A stretch of DNA of 64,000 bases from Geobacteraceae bacterium GWC2_53_11. GTDB taxonomy: Bacteria > Desulfobacterota > Desulfuromonadia > Geobacterales > Pseudopelobacteraceae. The notes below the pieces were generated by a model. That model did no database searches, was not told the DNA's origin, and was given only the letters and a program-made list of their open reading frames with translations. Below are positions 38,723 through 47,731 of the stretch, one piece after another; position 1 is the first letter of the stretch, and the number at the start of each line of letters is the position of its first letter. A program made the position numbers and the translations under genes. Location of the stretch: the NCBI GenBank assembly GCA_001802645.1, contig MGZJ01000036.1, positions 91,038 to 155,037 on the forward strand, written 5' to 3'.

Positions 38723-40546
38723 TCAGGTACTGCTTGTCATCTCCGGATTAGAACCGGCTTGTTTGCGGCGAATTTTATAATAGTACATCCGGGAATCCGC
38801 CAGCTTTAAGGCTTCACTGAGCTGTTCACCGTTTTCGGCGGTAGCGGACCCCAATGAAATGCTCAAAACGAACGTGCTGTTTATCTCATTAATGAGAGTC
38901 TGGAACGTCAAAACCCGCTTGATCGCTTCTTTTACAGACGCCTCGTCGGCATTTTGAAGGATAACCGCAAATTCATCCCCCCCGATTCGTGCAACGACAT
39001 CTTCACCGCGGAATGACTGCTGGAGTGCCTGGGCGGCCTGTTTGATAAGCCGGTCCCCCTCCGTGTGTCCAAAATTATCGTTAACCACCTTCAGGCCGTC
39101 AATATCGGCAATCACAATACTGAGCGGATACTGCCGGCTATTCGCCATTCGAACCATTTCCGCGTCGAAATATGCCCGGTTGAACAACCCGGTCAGGGTA
39201 TCGTGGGTACTTAGATAATTCAGTTCCTCCTCCTGGCGCTTTTTCTCCGTAATATTGCGGACCACACCCGACACCCGCAACGGCGTGCCGTTTTCATCTC
39301 TGGAAACCACCTTTCCCCGGTACAGAAACCAATCATACTCTTTCGCCTTTGTAACCATCCGGAGCTCAATCTCAAAAGGAGAAGAGGTCCGCGACAGCTG
39401 GTCATACACGACGCCACGCATCCGCGGCTTATCGTCACCATGGATCAGCTCCATGAGCGCGGAAATAGTGGATGCAACGTCACCCGGTTCGAACCCGATC
39501 ATATCGGCAAAACGGGGGCTTAGACCGACGGCACCGTTTTCAACATTCCAATCCCAGTAGCCGTCATTGCTCCCTTCAAGAACCAGACTCAGGCGCTCCT
39601 CACTCTCCTGCAACGCCATTTCCGCCTGCCGGCGCTTTTCTTCGCGAAAAAAACTGTTGATGCCGTAGCTCACATTGTCAACCATCTCCTGGAAGAGATC
39701 GACTATTTCCGGATCAAAAAATCCTTTTCGATCGGCATAAACCTTGAGAACTCCGACACTCTCCCCGTTAAATGTAATGGGGAATGCTGCTGAAGAAAGG
39801 ATTCCGTATTCCAGGGCGGCTGGACGCCACAGCCCGGTTATCGGGTCGCCATGAAAATCGTTGCACACATACGGTTCTCCCTTCCGGATCGCCGTTCCGG
39901 TGGGGCCACGCCCCTCTTCGCGATCAATATCGGAAGAGACGGAAAGCGAGTCAAGGTAGCAGGCTGCTTCTCCGCAATGGGCAACGGGAGTGATAGCGCC
40001 CGTTTCAGGGTCGATTGTCCCGATTACGGCGAGAGACAGTTTTCCATACTCCACTGCTATCTGGCATATCTCCCGAAACAGAAAATCTCTATGCTTGCTG
40101 TGCAGAATAGCCTTGTTCGTACGGCTTAACGCATCGTAGAGATTTTTCAATTTGGTAATTCTCTCTTCCGCTTCCTTTCGTGCGGTCGCGTTACGAACCA
40201 CCTCTACAGCAGCCACAATGATGCCTGCCTTGTCGCGAATGGGGGAAGCACAGGTTTCAAACACAAAGGTTTTTTCACCGATAGTGACTATCCGCTCCAC
40301 CGTATGAACTTCACCTGAGGAAAAACAGGCGGAGACCGGGCAGCCGGGACAAACATCGCCCGACTGGTTATACGCCTCATGGCACGTCTTGCCGACACAG
40401 TCGCCAAAGACGCTTTTCATCACCTGATTCTGGTAAATAATGCGGAAATCCTGGTCGTGAACAGTTACCCCATCCCCGACGGCGGCAATAATTTCATCGC
40501 TTTTGGCTGCCGCGGCAAAAGCGGGAGCGACATCTTTATTTGTCAT
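38723..40546 (-). CDS. PAS-GAF-PAS-GGDEF diguanylate cyclase
   Basis: A 607-residue cytoplasmic signalling protein. Order: PAS (about 17-125, with a Cys-rich DVCPGCPVSACF insert), GAF (about 140-300), PAS/PAC (about 315-440, ENGAVGLSPRFADMIGFEPGD), and GGDEF (about 445-600). The active-site IGGDEF is intact, and LTGLFNRAYFDAEM and ADIDGLKVVNDNFGH are canonical, so it should make c-di-GMP from GTP. No EAL domain is present. The cysteines in the first PAS domain might bind a metal or sense redox. Confidence 0.9.
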   Translation of the reverse strand: MTNKDVAPAFAAAAKSDEIIAAVGDGVTVHDQDFRIIYQNQVMKSVFGDCVGKTCHEAYNQSGDVCPGCPVSACFSSGEVHTVERIVTIGEKTFVFETCASPIRDKAGIIVAAVEVVRNATARKEAEERITKLKNLYDALSRTNKAILHSKHRDFLFREICQIAVEYGKLSLAVIGTIDPETGAITPVAHCGEAACYLDSLSVSSDIDREEGRGPTGTAIRKGEPYVCNDFHGDPITGLWRPAALEYGILSSAAFPITFNGESVGVLKVYADRKGFFDPEIVDLFQEMVDNVSYGINSFFREEKRRQAEMALQESEERLSLVLEGSNDGYWDWNVENGAVGLSPRFADMIGFEPGDVASTISALMELIHGDDKPRMRGVVYDQLSRTSSPFEIELRMVTKAKEYDWFLYRGKVVSRDENGTPLRVSGVVRNITEKKRQEEELNYLSTHDTLTGLFNRAYFDAEMVRMANSRQYPLSIVIADIDGLKVVNDNFGHTEGDRLIKQAAQALQQSFRGEDVVARIGGDEFAVILQNADEASVKEAIKRVLTFQTLINEINSTFVLSISLGSATAENGEQLSEALKLADSRMYYYKIRRKQAGSNPEMTSST

Positions 40547-40767
40547 AGAATGTTCCTTTTGGGCAAAGCCGGAAGAATCCCCTCAGAAGCCATATGCTGT
40601 GGTATTACTCTGTCACAGGACCGACTTTCCGGTCAAGGGAAGTTGTTTCCCCGCCAAGCCCCTGCTACATGCCCGCTCCCTGCAGCATCTCCCAACAAAG
40701 GTATTTCCGCTTGAATTTATTGATGAATATTGAGATGTTCAGCCCGTGACATTCAGCCCGGCATGAA

Positions 40768-41961
40768 TTGGTGAACGACATGACACCCAGACATACCCTC
40801 ACCCCGTTTCTGCTGCTCTGCCTGATCGGCTTTGCCGCCTTCTTCAGCTCGTACCTGCGCATCCCGGTCATGCCGCTTCTGGCGGCATCACTGGGCGCCG
40901 GTCCGGCACAGGTGGGCACCATCAACGGCGCATTCATGCTGACCGCAGGGATGTTCTCCATACCCTTTGGTTTGCTGGCCGACCGCATCGGGCGCAAAAT
41001 CCCGATTATTGCCGGAATTTCGGCAACTGCCGTTTCTTCGCTTCTGGTTACCCAATGTCACCAACCGGGTGAGATGGCCGCAGCCTATGTCCTGTTCGGC
41101 GTGGGACTGGCTGCCTTTGCCCCCGGCATGCTGTCGCTGGTGGCCGATGTCATGCCGCCCGGACGGCTTGGTCAGGCCTATGGCTGGTACACGACCGCCA
41201 TCTACATCGCCATGACGCTGGGCCCGGCAACCGGCGGTTATCTCGCCAAGGCGGTAGGATTCCGCCAGGTGTTTGTCATCTCCGGCAGTCTGCTGGCGCT
41301 GGTCACACTGCTGGCGCTGTTAGTCCTACCCCAGGGGCCGCCACGCCACAAGACCGACCTTCATGCCGCACTCTCCGCCAGCTTCGACCTGCTGCACCAC
41401 CGGCAGTTGCTGGCCTGCCTGCTGGCAACAGTCGGCAGCTGCATCGGCTTTGGCGTCTTCCTGACCTTTCTTCCGCTCTATGCAACACAGCAGGGATATG
41501 ATGCCGCTCATGTCGGCCTGGTATTTGCCGCCCAGGCCATGACCAACGTGGTCGGGAGGGTGCCGATCGGAAACCTGTCCGATCGGATGGAGAGGCGGCG
41601 CCTCGTGGCTGTCGGCCTGATCTGCCTGGCAGTGTCGCTGGCCGCGCTCGGGCAGTTCGTTCAGCTCTGGCAGATGTTGGCCTGCGCGGTCGTCATGGGA
41701 GTGGGGATGGCGCTGACCTTTACCGCCATCGGTGCGCTGATCGCGGAACTGGTACCGGCCGTACAACGGGGATTGGCCATGGGATTGTATAACAGCTGCG
41801 TCTATCTGGGGATGATGGCCGGTTCCACCGTCATGGGGCTCGCCCTGAAGCGGATCGGCTACGCCACCGGCTTTATCACCGCAGGAGTTGTCGTGCTGAT
41901 GACACTGGTACTGTTTTTCCCGATGATGCGACAAAAAAAGCCCGAGGAGACATCGACATGA
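40768..41961 (+). CDS. MFS transporter, drug-efflux type
   Basis: A 397-residue carrier read from GTG at 40768; an ATG at 40780 is equally possible since no ribosome site stands out. Twelve helices are expected. Motif A is GLLADRIGRKIPIIAG, and the C-half counterpart is GNLSDRMERRRLVAVG, typical of DHA1 efflux pumps. Its stop codon overlaps the start of a Nim-like flavoprotein gene (ATGA), so the pair may form a detoxification unit: one exports and one reduces a toxic compound. The substrate is unknown. Confidence 0.8.
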   Translation: MVNDMTPRHTLTPFLLLCLIGFAAFFSSYLRIPVMPLLAASLGAGPAQVGTINGAFMLTAGMFSIPFGLLADRIGRKIPIIAGISATAVSSLLVTQCHQPGEMAAAYVLFGVGLAAFAPGMLSLVADVMPPGRLGQAYGWYTTAIYIAMTLGPATGGYLAKAVGFRQVFVISGSLLALVTLLALLVLPQGPPRHKTDLHAALSASFDLLHHRQLLACLLATVGSCIGFGVFLTFLPLYATQQGYDAAHVGLVFAAQAMTNVVGRVPIGNLSDRMERRRLVAVGLICLAVSLAALGQFVQLWQMLACAVVMGVGMALTFTAIGALIAELVPAVQRGLAMGLYNSCVYLGMMAGSTVMGLALKRIGYATGFITAGVVVLMTLVLFFPMMRQKKPEETST

Positions 41962-42422
41962 GCACTAAATTACGCCGCCCGGAACGGGGCATGACCGAAT
42001 CAGAAGCACGGGAACTGCTGGAGCGAGGAGAATACGGCATCCTTTCCACCTGCGGCTCCGACGGACAGCCGTACGGCCTCCCGCTCAGCTACTGTATCAT
42101 CGGCAACGCCATCTACTTCCACTGTGCCGTGGCAGGGCACAAGCTGGACAATCTCACCGCCAACAATCGGGTATCGTTTTGTGTGGTAGGGAGTACGGAA
42201 GTGCTGCCGGATAAATTTGCCACGCGTTATGAAAGCGTGATCGTTTCGGGGATAGCTAGTGAAGTGTTTGACGATGAAAAGCAGAAGGGTCTGGAAGGAT
42301 TACTGCCGAAGTACTCGCCCGGCTTTATTCCGGAGGGAATGGCATATATCAAGGCTGACGGGGAGCGCACCAAGGTGTTCCGGATAGATATCGGAACCAT
42401 CTGCGGCAAGGCGCGGCGGTAA
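41958..42422 (+). CDS. Pyridoxamine-5'-phosphate-oxidase-like flavoprotein (Nim-like)
   Basis: A 154-residue split-barrel FMN protein. MTESEARELLERGEYGILSTCGSDGQPYGLPLSY and the following FHCAVAGHKLDNLTANNRVSFCVVG match the NimA-like group, whose members can reduce 5-nitroimidazoles; the general role is flavin- or heme-related chemistry. It is translationally coupled to the efflux carrier before it. A very good terminator follows. Confidence 0.85.
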   Translation: MSTKLRRPERGMTESEARELLERGEYGILSTCGSDGQPYGLPLSYCIIGNAIYFHCAVAGHKLDNLTANNRVSFCVVGSTEVLPDKFATRYESVIVSGIASEVFDDEKQKGLEGLLPKYSPGFIPEGMAYIKADGERTKVFRIDIGTICGKARR

Positions 42423-42443
42423 CGACGTAGCGACACATGAAAC

Positions 42444-42482
42444 AAGAGGGGAGGCAACTTAATAAGCTGCCTCCCCTCTTTG
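42444..42482. terminator. Strong rho-independent terminator
   Basis: AAGAGGGGAGGCA and TGCCTCCCCTCTT form a perfect 13-base-pair stem with an 11-base loop. The A and T ends allow function for both the Nim-like gene and the convergent cysteine synthase gene. Confidence 0.88.
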
Positions 42483-42511
42483 CGTTACGCATCAAACAAA
42501 AAATCCACTCC

Positions 42512-43429
42512 TTATGGCGGACACTGGGCGCACATGGATTTGAAGAGGTTGGTGCTGAGATAGCGATCACCACGGTCAGGTATGATGACCACAATCACCC
42601 CCGACTCAAGCTCTTTCGCCAACCGGAGTGCCCCGGCCACGGCAGCTCCCCCTGACATCCCGCAGAAAATCCCCTGCTTTGCGGCCAGTAGACGGGCGGT
42701 TTCAAAGGCGTCGTCATCCTCCACGACCAGCTTGCGGTGATAGGCTGTCGCATCGTAAATAGGCGGAACTATCGCCTCCTTCATGTTTTTCAAGCCCTGA
42801 ATCTTGTGCCCCAGCACCGGTTCGACCGCCACAACCTGCACCTCCGGTTTGACTTCCCGGAAATAGCGCGCAGTTCCCATGAGAGTGCCGCTGGTGCCCA
42901 TGCCGGCGACAAAGTGGGTTATCTCGCCATCGGTCTGAGCCATGATTTCCGGCGCGGTGGTTTCATAGTGGGCCAGCGCATTGTTCGGGTTGGCATACTG
43001 ATTCGGCATATAATACTTCCCCGGCTCTTCGCCATAAATCTTGTGGGCCAGACGAATCGCCCCGTCGGTTGCCTCGCAGCCTGGAGACAGGACAATCTCG
43101 GCACCGTATGCCTCCAGCACGCTGCGCCGCTCCACACTGACGCAGGCGGGCATGACCAGTTTGATGCGATAGCCGCGAGCGGCAGCAATCATGGCCAGCG
43201 CAATGCCGGTGTTGCCCGAGGTCGGCTCCAGAATAACCTTGTCAGAAGTCAGCTCGCCGCTCGCCTCGGCCGCCAGAATCATCTGCCGTGCCGGACGATC
43301 CTTGACCGAACCGCCGGGGTTATTACCTTCCAGTTTGGCCAAAATGCGCACGCCGGAAGGTGTGCCGAAAGAACCGATTTCCACAAGTGGTGTTGAGCCG
43401 ATTGACTCGATAAGACTTCGACCGTTCAT
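42512..43429 (-). CDS. cysM: Cysteine synthase (CysM type)
   Basis: A 305-residue PLP enzyme making cysteine from O-acetylserine and sulfide or thiosulfate. The start at 43429 follows GAGG by seven bases. LEGNNPGGSVKDRPA holds the PLP Lys, TSGNTGIALA the substrate loop and GMGTSGTLMG the phosphate-binding loop. The EGNNPxGSVKDR wording is the CysM rather than CysK style. It stands alone, divergent from the cytochrome gene. Confidence 0.88.
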   Translation of the reverse strand: MNGRSLIESIGSTPLVEIGSFGTPSGVRILAKLEGNNPGGSVKDRPARQMILAAEASGELTSDKVILEPTSGNTGIALAMIAAARGYRIKLVMPACVSVERRSVLEAYGAEIVLSPGCEATDGAIRLAHKIYGEEPGKYYMPNQYANPNNALAHYETTAPEIMAQTDGEITHFVAGMGTSGTLMGTARYFREVKPEVQVVAVEPVLGHKIQGLKNMKEAIVPPIYDATAYHRKLVVEDDDAFETARLLAAKQGIFCGMSGGAAVAGALRLAKELESGVIVVIIPDRGDRYLSTNLFKSMCAQCPP

Positions 43430-43591
43430 ATATGTGCCTCGTATAACAGGAAGTAATTCGCCCAACAATAATCCTGCTACCCCCGCCGCGTCAAGGCGCT
43501 TGTCTTTGAAACTGCGTAATGGTATTGTCCGCCCATATTTTAGTTGTTTTATTGCTGTTACTTACCATGCATTTATGAAAGGAGTAAGACC

Positions 43592-43888
43592 ATGAGCAGA
43601 AAACTAATGTTACCCGTTACCATGCTTGCTGTTGCACTGTTCGGCTCTACCGCCGTCGCTGCTGAAAAAGGTGCCACACTGTTTAGCGAGAAATGTGCCA
43701 ACTGCCATCCAAACGGCGGCAACGTCATGAATCCGAAAGCAACACTCAAAGGTATCAAGAACCCGCAAAAGGTCATCAAGAAAGCCCGTAACGGCGGCGG
43801 AGGAATGCCGGCCTTTGACAGCAAGACGATCTCCGATGCAGATCTCAAACAGCTGGCCGAATATGTCGTAAAGACTTTTAAAAAGTAA
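43592..43888 (+). CDS. Small monoheme c-type cytochrome
   Basis: A 98-residue exported protein, started at 43592 with GGAG upstream. A signal peptide (about residues 1-24) precedes a CANCH heme-binding site (Cys35, Cys38, His39), and GGGGMPAFD supplies the probable axial Met72. The size and layout match cytochrome c6/c553-like carriers (PpcA-type multiheme proteins are different). It should shuttle single electrons in the periplasm. A terminator follows. Confidence 0.9.
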   Translation: MSRKLMLPVTMLAVALFGSTAVAAEKGATLFSEKCANCHPNGGNVMNPKATLKGIKNPQKVIKKARNGGGGMPAFDSKTISDADLKQLAEYVVKTFKK

Positions 43889-43895
43889 CCAGCGA

Positions 43896-43931
43896 ACCGG
43901 GGCGTTCTCAGTAGAGAGCGCCCCGGTCTTT
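43896..43931 (+). terminator. Rho-independent terminator after the cytochrome gene
   Basis: ACCGGGGCGTTCTC and GAGAGCGCCCCGGT form a 14-base-pair stem with one T-G pair and a four-base loop, followed by CTTTA. Confidence 0.85.
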
Positions 43932-44000
43932 ACGACATCAGTTTATTTCCCTGCATTCCTCTGTAAGAACCGGCTTCATGATGTTGATGCAAACAAAATA

Positions 44001-44050
44001 ACAAAGCCGGTAAGATACTCGTGCCACAACGAGTATCTTACCGGCTTTGT
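44001..44050 (-). terminator. Very long perfect hairpin terminator
   Basis: The arms 44001-44022 and 44029-44050 are perfectly complementary over 22 bases around a six-base loop (outermost ACAAAGCCGG/CCGGCTTTGT). Read on the minus strand it is followed by a T-rich run, so it probably ends the gene at 44082-44435. Confidence 0.8.
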
Positions 44051-44081
44051 GCTGTCTAACTGCGACATGAAACAGCCAAGA

Positions 44082-44435
44082 TTAATCACCCTCAGCAAAA
44101 ACAAACGCGTGCAGTCCGACCAGAACCGCAGCCCCGCCGGCCCACCAGGCCCAGCGATAATCACCGAAATGGACGTCCGCCCATTCTCCGAATGTAAGCC
44201 CTGGTTTCGCTTTCTTCGGTTCCTCTGCTTTTAATGAATCGCTGTTTTTCAGGTTTTCGGCAACCATCAGTTTTTCCGCAGGAAGTGACAGCGGTGGTGT
44301 CAAATTAAGCGGGCGCTGTTCGATGCGCTGATCAGATACGACCGGAGAACCGGCAATTCCGGCAAGTTGCTGAGCACCAAATGCAGCGGGAGTAAACGAG
44401 AGAAGACAGATAAAAACCGTAAGCTTGCGAAACAT
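44082..44435 (-). CDS. Hypothetical exported membrane-anchored protein
   Basis: A 117-residue protein that I do not recognise. It has a signal peptide (MFRKLTVFICLLSFTPAAFG), a Pro/Leu/Glu-rich middle and a C-terminal membrane helix (WAWWAGGAAVLVGLHAFVFA). AGGAGG precedes the ATG, so it is probably translated well. The layout suggests a small inner-membrane protein with most of its chain in the periplasm. Confidence 0.65.
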   Translation of the reverse strand: MFRKLTVFICLLSFTPAAFGAQQLAGIAGSPVVSDQRIEQRPLNLTPPLSLPAEKLMVAENLKNSDSLKAEEPKKAKPGLTFGEWADVHFGDYRWAWWAGGAAVLVGLHAFVFAEGD

Positions 44436-44535
44436 GTATTTCCTCCTGAAATATAATTGTGCAAATGTAACATAGGCGCAAAATATATCAAGCCGATAAA
44501 TACAGTCCCTTTTGATTTATTGCAAAAAGAAACAG

Positions 44536-45216
44536 CTACCTAACCAACGTAACGATATAGGCTGCCAGAAACAGATTAGCTATGACAAATATGATTTGTA
44601 CGACACAAATATAAAACATGTAATCGAACATGCTGTTGGGGGAATTGAGCGTTCTGTAGAAAGCGGCCAGCAGATTCTTTTTCTTTTTTTGCGGAGTTTC
44701 CTGCTCTACTGACGTCTTTATTGCATTTTGAACCGAAGTAATAGCGTCCAGCCTACCTATAATATCCGCCAGTATTTTTTCTGTCTTATCTTCTGAAGGT
44801 GCGGGACGCGAATCAAGCTCTTCCTTGATTTCATCAACCCTGCTCTGTAAATCCTTCACTTCAAGCGCAACAGCGCTCAATGAGCGCAGGATTGTGTCCA
44901 ACTGCGGCATGACAACTACGTTCGGCTGCGCTACAGGCGCATCACCTGCGTCAACAGCATCATTCTGCGGGCTGACCGTATCGCCTGCGACTGCGTCATT
45001 CGGCTGAGCATTGACCATATCTTCTGCAACATCATCCGGATGCGCTGCGCCGAATTCGTCCGCAACGGCAACAATCGGCTGTGCAGTGACCGCCTTGTCT
45101 GCATCTGCGTCGTTCTGTTCGGGTTGTTTGCTGTCAAAGGGATATCCGCATTCCGAACAATATCCGGGCTCATCTGAAACCGTCGCCTTGCATTCCATGC
45201 AGATAATGTCTGCCAT
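44536..45216 (-). CDS. Zinc-ribbon protein with C-terminal membrane helix
   Basis: A 226-residue protein. The N-terminus has CMECKATVSDEPGYCSECG, a CxxC...CxxC zinc ribbon. An acidic, repetitive Ala/Asp/Pro/Val linker (about 30-105) leads to a coiled coil (LEVKDLQSRVDEIKEELDS) and a C-terminal transmembrane helix (YICVVQIIFVIANLFLAAYIV). No family is recognised. It is followed upstream by another zinc-ribbon gene on the same strand, so the two may be related in function. Confidence 0.68.
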   Translation of the reverse strand: MADIICMECKATVSDEPGYCSECGYPFDSKQPEQNDADADKAVTAQPIVAVADEFGAAHPDDVAEDMVNAQPNDAVAGDTVSPQNDAVDAGDAPVAQPNVVVMPQLDTILRSLSAVALEVKDLQSRVDEIKEELDSRPAPSEDKTEKILADIIGRLDAITSVQNAIKTSVEQETPQKKKKNLLAAFYRTLNSPNSMFDYMFYICVVQIIFVIANLFLAAYIVTLVR

Positions 45217-45291
45217 GTCACGTCCCCCCCGATTCAGCTCAAATTTTCACCCAAAACTGCCTGTCACACATTACATCGACAAGGCTTCCCG

Positions 45292-46128
45292 TCAGAAATA
45301 CTTCCTGCCGAGCACCTGAATATGGGGCCAAAGTCGTCCAAACAGGCGTGAAACCGTCCTTGCTTTTGCTGCCCCGCTGTCGTGTGAATCAATGAAAAAA
45401 ATGGACAGGATGGTTTCTTCCGCCGGCTTCCACTCGGGAAGACTTTTATTCCAGACCCTGGTATCCCTGAAGACGGTGGTATTGCTCTTGATAAGCTGGA
45501 CCATTTCCTTTTCATGGATCGGACCAACTGTTACTCCGTCAGACTCATAAAACCAGTCGAGAATACCGGCATTTTTAACTGAGGGAGCTGTTTTGGGCTT
45601 TCTCGACGCCTCCAAAGCTCCCCGTGGATCAAGCAAAGCGCCGAACCAGGTGTAATGCGGGAGGCATTTGATCTGGTACGTCTCTCCGGAAACGGTTTTA
45701 ATAATGATTTTTCTCGAAACTACATGGCGGCCGTCTTCAATGGAAGCAAAACCGTTACTGCTTATCTGGAAAAGGATGGCCAACCCGGAGGCATCACAGA
45801 CGACATACCTTTTTGATGTCAGATAGGCATAGCAGTCAGCAACGTTCAGAATACCCTTTATGACGAACGTCCTGCCTTCCAGAATGATTGCTTCATCCGC
45901 GGATGGAGAAAACTCACGTTGGAGCAACTCGTCGCAACTGGCGATACCGCTGCGGCGAACGTCCTCCGGTGCCGGTGATACAGGCGGTGCATCGCCTTTT
46001 GAAACAGCTTGATCTGCGGAGTGGGACACGTCTGGTGCGGGGGTGCCTTTGGAATGGTTACATTTGGGACAGAAACGCGCCAGTGATGATATGCGATGAC
46101 CACACTCTGTGCAAACAACTAACGCCAT
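45292..46128 (-). CDS. Zinc-ribbon / GYF_2-domain protein
   Basis: A 278-residue protein from the ATG at 46128 (GGGGA upstream). It begins with CTECGHRISSLARFCPKCN, a zinc ribbon. The middle (about 95-185, EGRTFVIKGILNVADCYAYLTSKRYVV) looks like a PH/GRAM-type fold. Residues about 205-250 (DWFYESDGVTVGPIHEKEMVQLI and VWNKSLPEW) match the GYF_2 domain, a peptide-binding module. Function is unknown; a scaffold or membrane-associated sensor is possible. Confidence 0.72.
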   Translation of the reverse strand: MALVVCTECGHRISSLARFCPKCNHSKGTPAPDVSHSADQAVSKGDAPPVSPAPEDVRRSGIASCDELLQREFSPSADEAIILEGRTFVIKGILNVADCYAYLTSKRYVVCDASGLAILFQISSNGFASIEDGRHVVSRKIIIKTVSGETYQIKCLPHYTWFGALLDPRGALEASRKPKTAPSVKNAGILDWFYESDGVTVGPIHEKEMVQLIKSNTTVFRDTRVWNKSLPEWKPAEETILSIFFIDSHDSGAAKARTVSRLFGRLWPHIQVLGRKYF

Positions 46129-46581
46129 TATTTCCCCGGGTAATATACGTGATGTAGCAGGTGTCAAACGGGTTAGCACCCGAATCAATCAGGGTAAACC
46201 GTCGAAACCTTTCGTGCCGCAGTGTACAACAACCACCTGAAAAATGCACTTATGAATTAAGGTCCGAGCTGAATGGGAGATCAGGAAATGACCGGCACCA
46301 CACAAAAAAAGAGGGGACACCTTTCGGCATCCCCTCTTTTTTCATCTCTCCACCCTGTCGTCAGCATTAAGGGCCTCCGGCGAGTTCCTTAATTGTGGGA
46401 ATCAATATACTGTTTCAGGCAGACCCGCGTACTGAAGGCAGCACACCACAGCAGGGAACGACCCCCGTTTTATTTAGCATTCCGCCCGGGCGTTACAACC
46501 AACGGGCAGGGTAGAGAGAACAAGCTGACGATCAATTATTACTCCGATGGATTGAACATATCAAGCGTTTTGTATACATTT
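46129..46581. other. Intergenic region with bidirectional terminator
   Basis: No gene is supported in this 453-base gap. It holds the strong terminator at 46305-46342 and a seven-base-pair stem ATTAAGG/CCTTAAT (read on the minus strand, near 46367-46393). The 240 bases between the DAHP synthase stop codon and the terminator could be a long 3' untranslated region or hold a small RNA. Confidence 0.45.
46305..46342. terminator. Bidirectional rho-independent terminator
   Basis: AAAAAAGAGGGGA and TCCCCTCTTTTTT form a perfect 13-base-pair stem with a 12-base loop. The A-run and T-run at the base suit termination in either direction. Confidence 0.88.
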
Positions 46582-47595
46582 CTAGCGGCTCTGCAAAAAT
46601 GCGGTCAACTGGTCTATTTCATTCATCATTTTCTCGAAACCGGGGAATGTCAGCGACTGGGGACCATCGGAAAGCGCCTTTTCCGGTTCGGGATGTACTT
46701 CAACCAGAACACCGTCCGCTCCGGCAATCAAAGCTGCTTCGGCCATCGGGGCAACCAGCGAGCGTTTACCGGTCGCATGGGAGGGATCAACCATGATCGG
46801 CAAGTGCGACATCTCCTTGATCAGCGGCACTATGGAGAGGTCCAGGGTATTGCGCGTAGCGGTCTCAAACGTGCGGATACCACGCTCACAGAGAATGACC
46901 TGGCTGTTTCCTTCGGCAAGAATATATTCCGCCGCCGCCAGAAACTCTTCAACGGTCGCACTCATGCCCCGTTTGAGCAGTACCGGCTTGCGGATTTTAC
47001 CCAACTCCCGAAGCAGGTCAAAATTCTGCATGTTGCGGGCGCCGACCTGCAGCAGATCGGCATATTCGGCAACCAGCCCCACATTGTCCGGACTCATGAT
47101 TTCTGTCACGACCGGCAGACCGCTCGCTTTTCCGGCAATTGCCAGCAGCTTGAGCCCCTCTTCCCGCAACCCCTGGAAGGTGTGAGGTCCGGTACGCGGT
47201 TTGAAAGCCCCGCCCCGCAGCATGTCAGCGCCGCACTTTTTAACGAAGAGCGCCGTCTTGACGATCTGTTCCTCGCTTTCCACGGCACAAGGACCGCCGA
47301 CAACAACCGGACGACACCCCTGCCCGACTTTGACCCCCGCAACATCAACAATCGTATCTTCAGGATGAAAATCGCGCGACACCAGTTTATACGGTTTGGA
47401 TACGTGAATAACCCGCTGCACACCGGGAAGTTCGAGTATTTTACTATCATCTACATACCCGTGATTACCAAGCACGCCAATGGCGGTCCGCTCACTCCCC
47501 GGAATCGGTTCAGCCCGGAAACCCATATCCTGGACAATTCTGGAAATGGCATCGACATCAGCCTGGGTGGCATTGTGGTTCATGACGATCAGCAT
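46582..47595 (-). CDS. aroF: DAHP synthase, class I-beta
   Basis: A 337-residue 3-deoxy-7-phosphoheptulonate synthase, the first enzyme of the shikimate pathway (PEP plus erythrose 4-phosphate). The N-terminal 75 residues form a ferredoxin-like regulatory domain as in the Thermotoga-type enzyme; the barrel has VVVGGPCAVES, GGAFKPRTGPHTFQG and LPIMVDPSHATGKR. Feedback control through the N-terminal domain is expected. It is a single gene. Confidence 0.92.
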   Translation of the reverse strand: MLIVMNHNATQADVDAISRIVQDMGFRAEPIPGSERTAIGVLGNHGYVDDSKILELPGVQRVIHVSKPYKLVSRDFHPEDTIVDVAGVKVGQGCRPVVVGGPCAVESEEQIVKTALFVKKCGADMLRGGAFKPRTGPHTFQGLREEGLKLLAIAGKASGLPVVTEIMSPDNVGLVAEYADLLQVGARNMQNFDLLRELGKIRKPVLLKRGMSATVEEFLAAAEYILAEGNSQVILCERGIRTFETATRNTLDLSIVPLIKEMSHLPIMVDPSHATGKRSLVAPMAEAALIAGADGVLVEVHPEPEKALSDGPQSLTFPGFEKMMNEIDQLTAFLQSR

Positions 47596-47731
47596 AATGA
47601 TATTCTCCGGTTATAGCGTTTAACTTTGGCTTGTATTTTTGCAACATATCATCAGGAAGAAGCTGCGGTCAAAAGAATTGTCAGGCGCATCCACCTTGAC
47701 TTATTCAGGTGTTTGGGGCAGAGTCCGGCCC

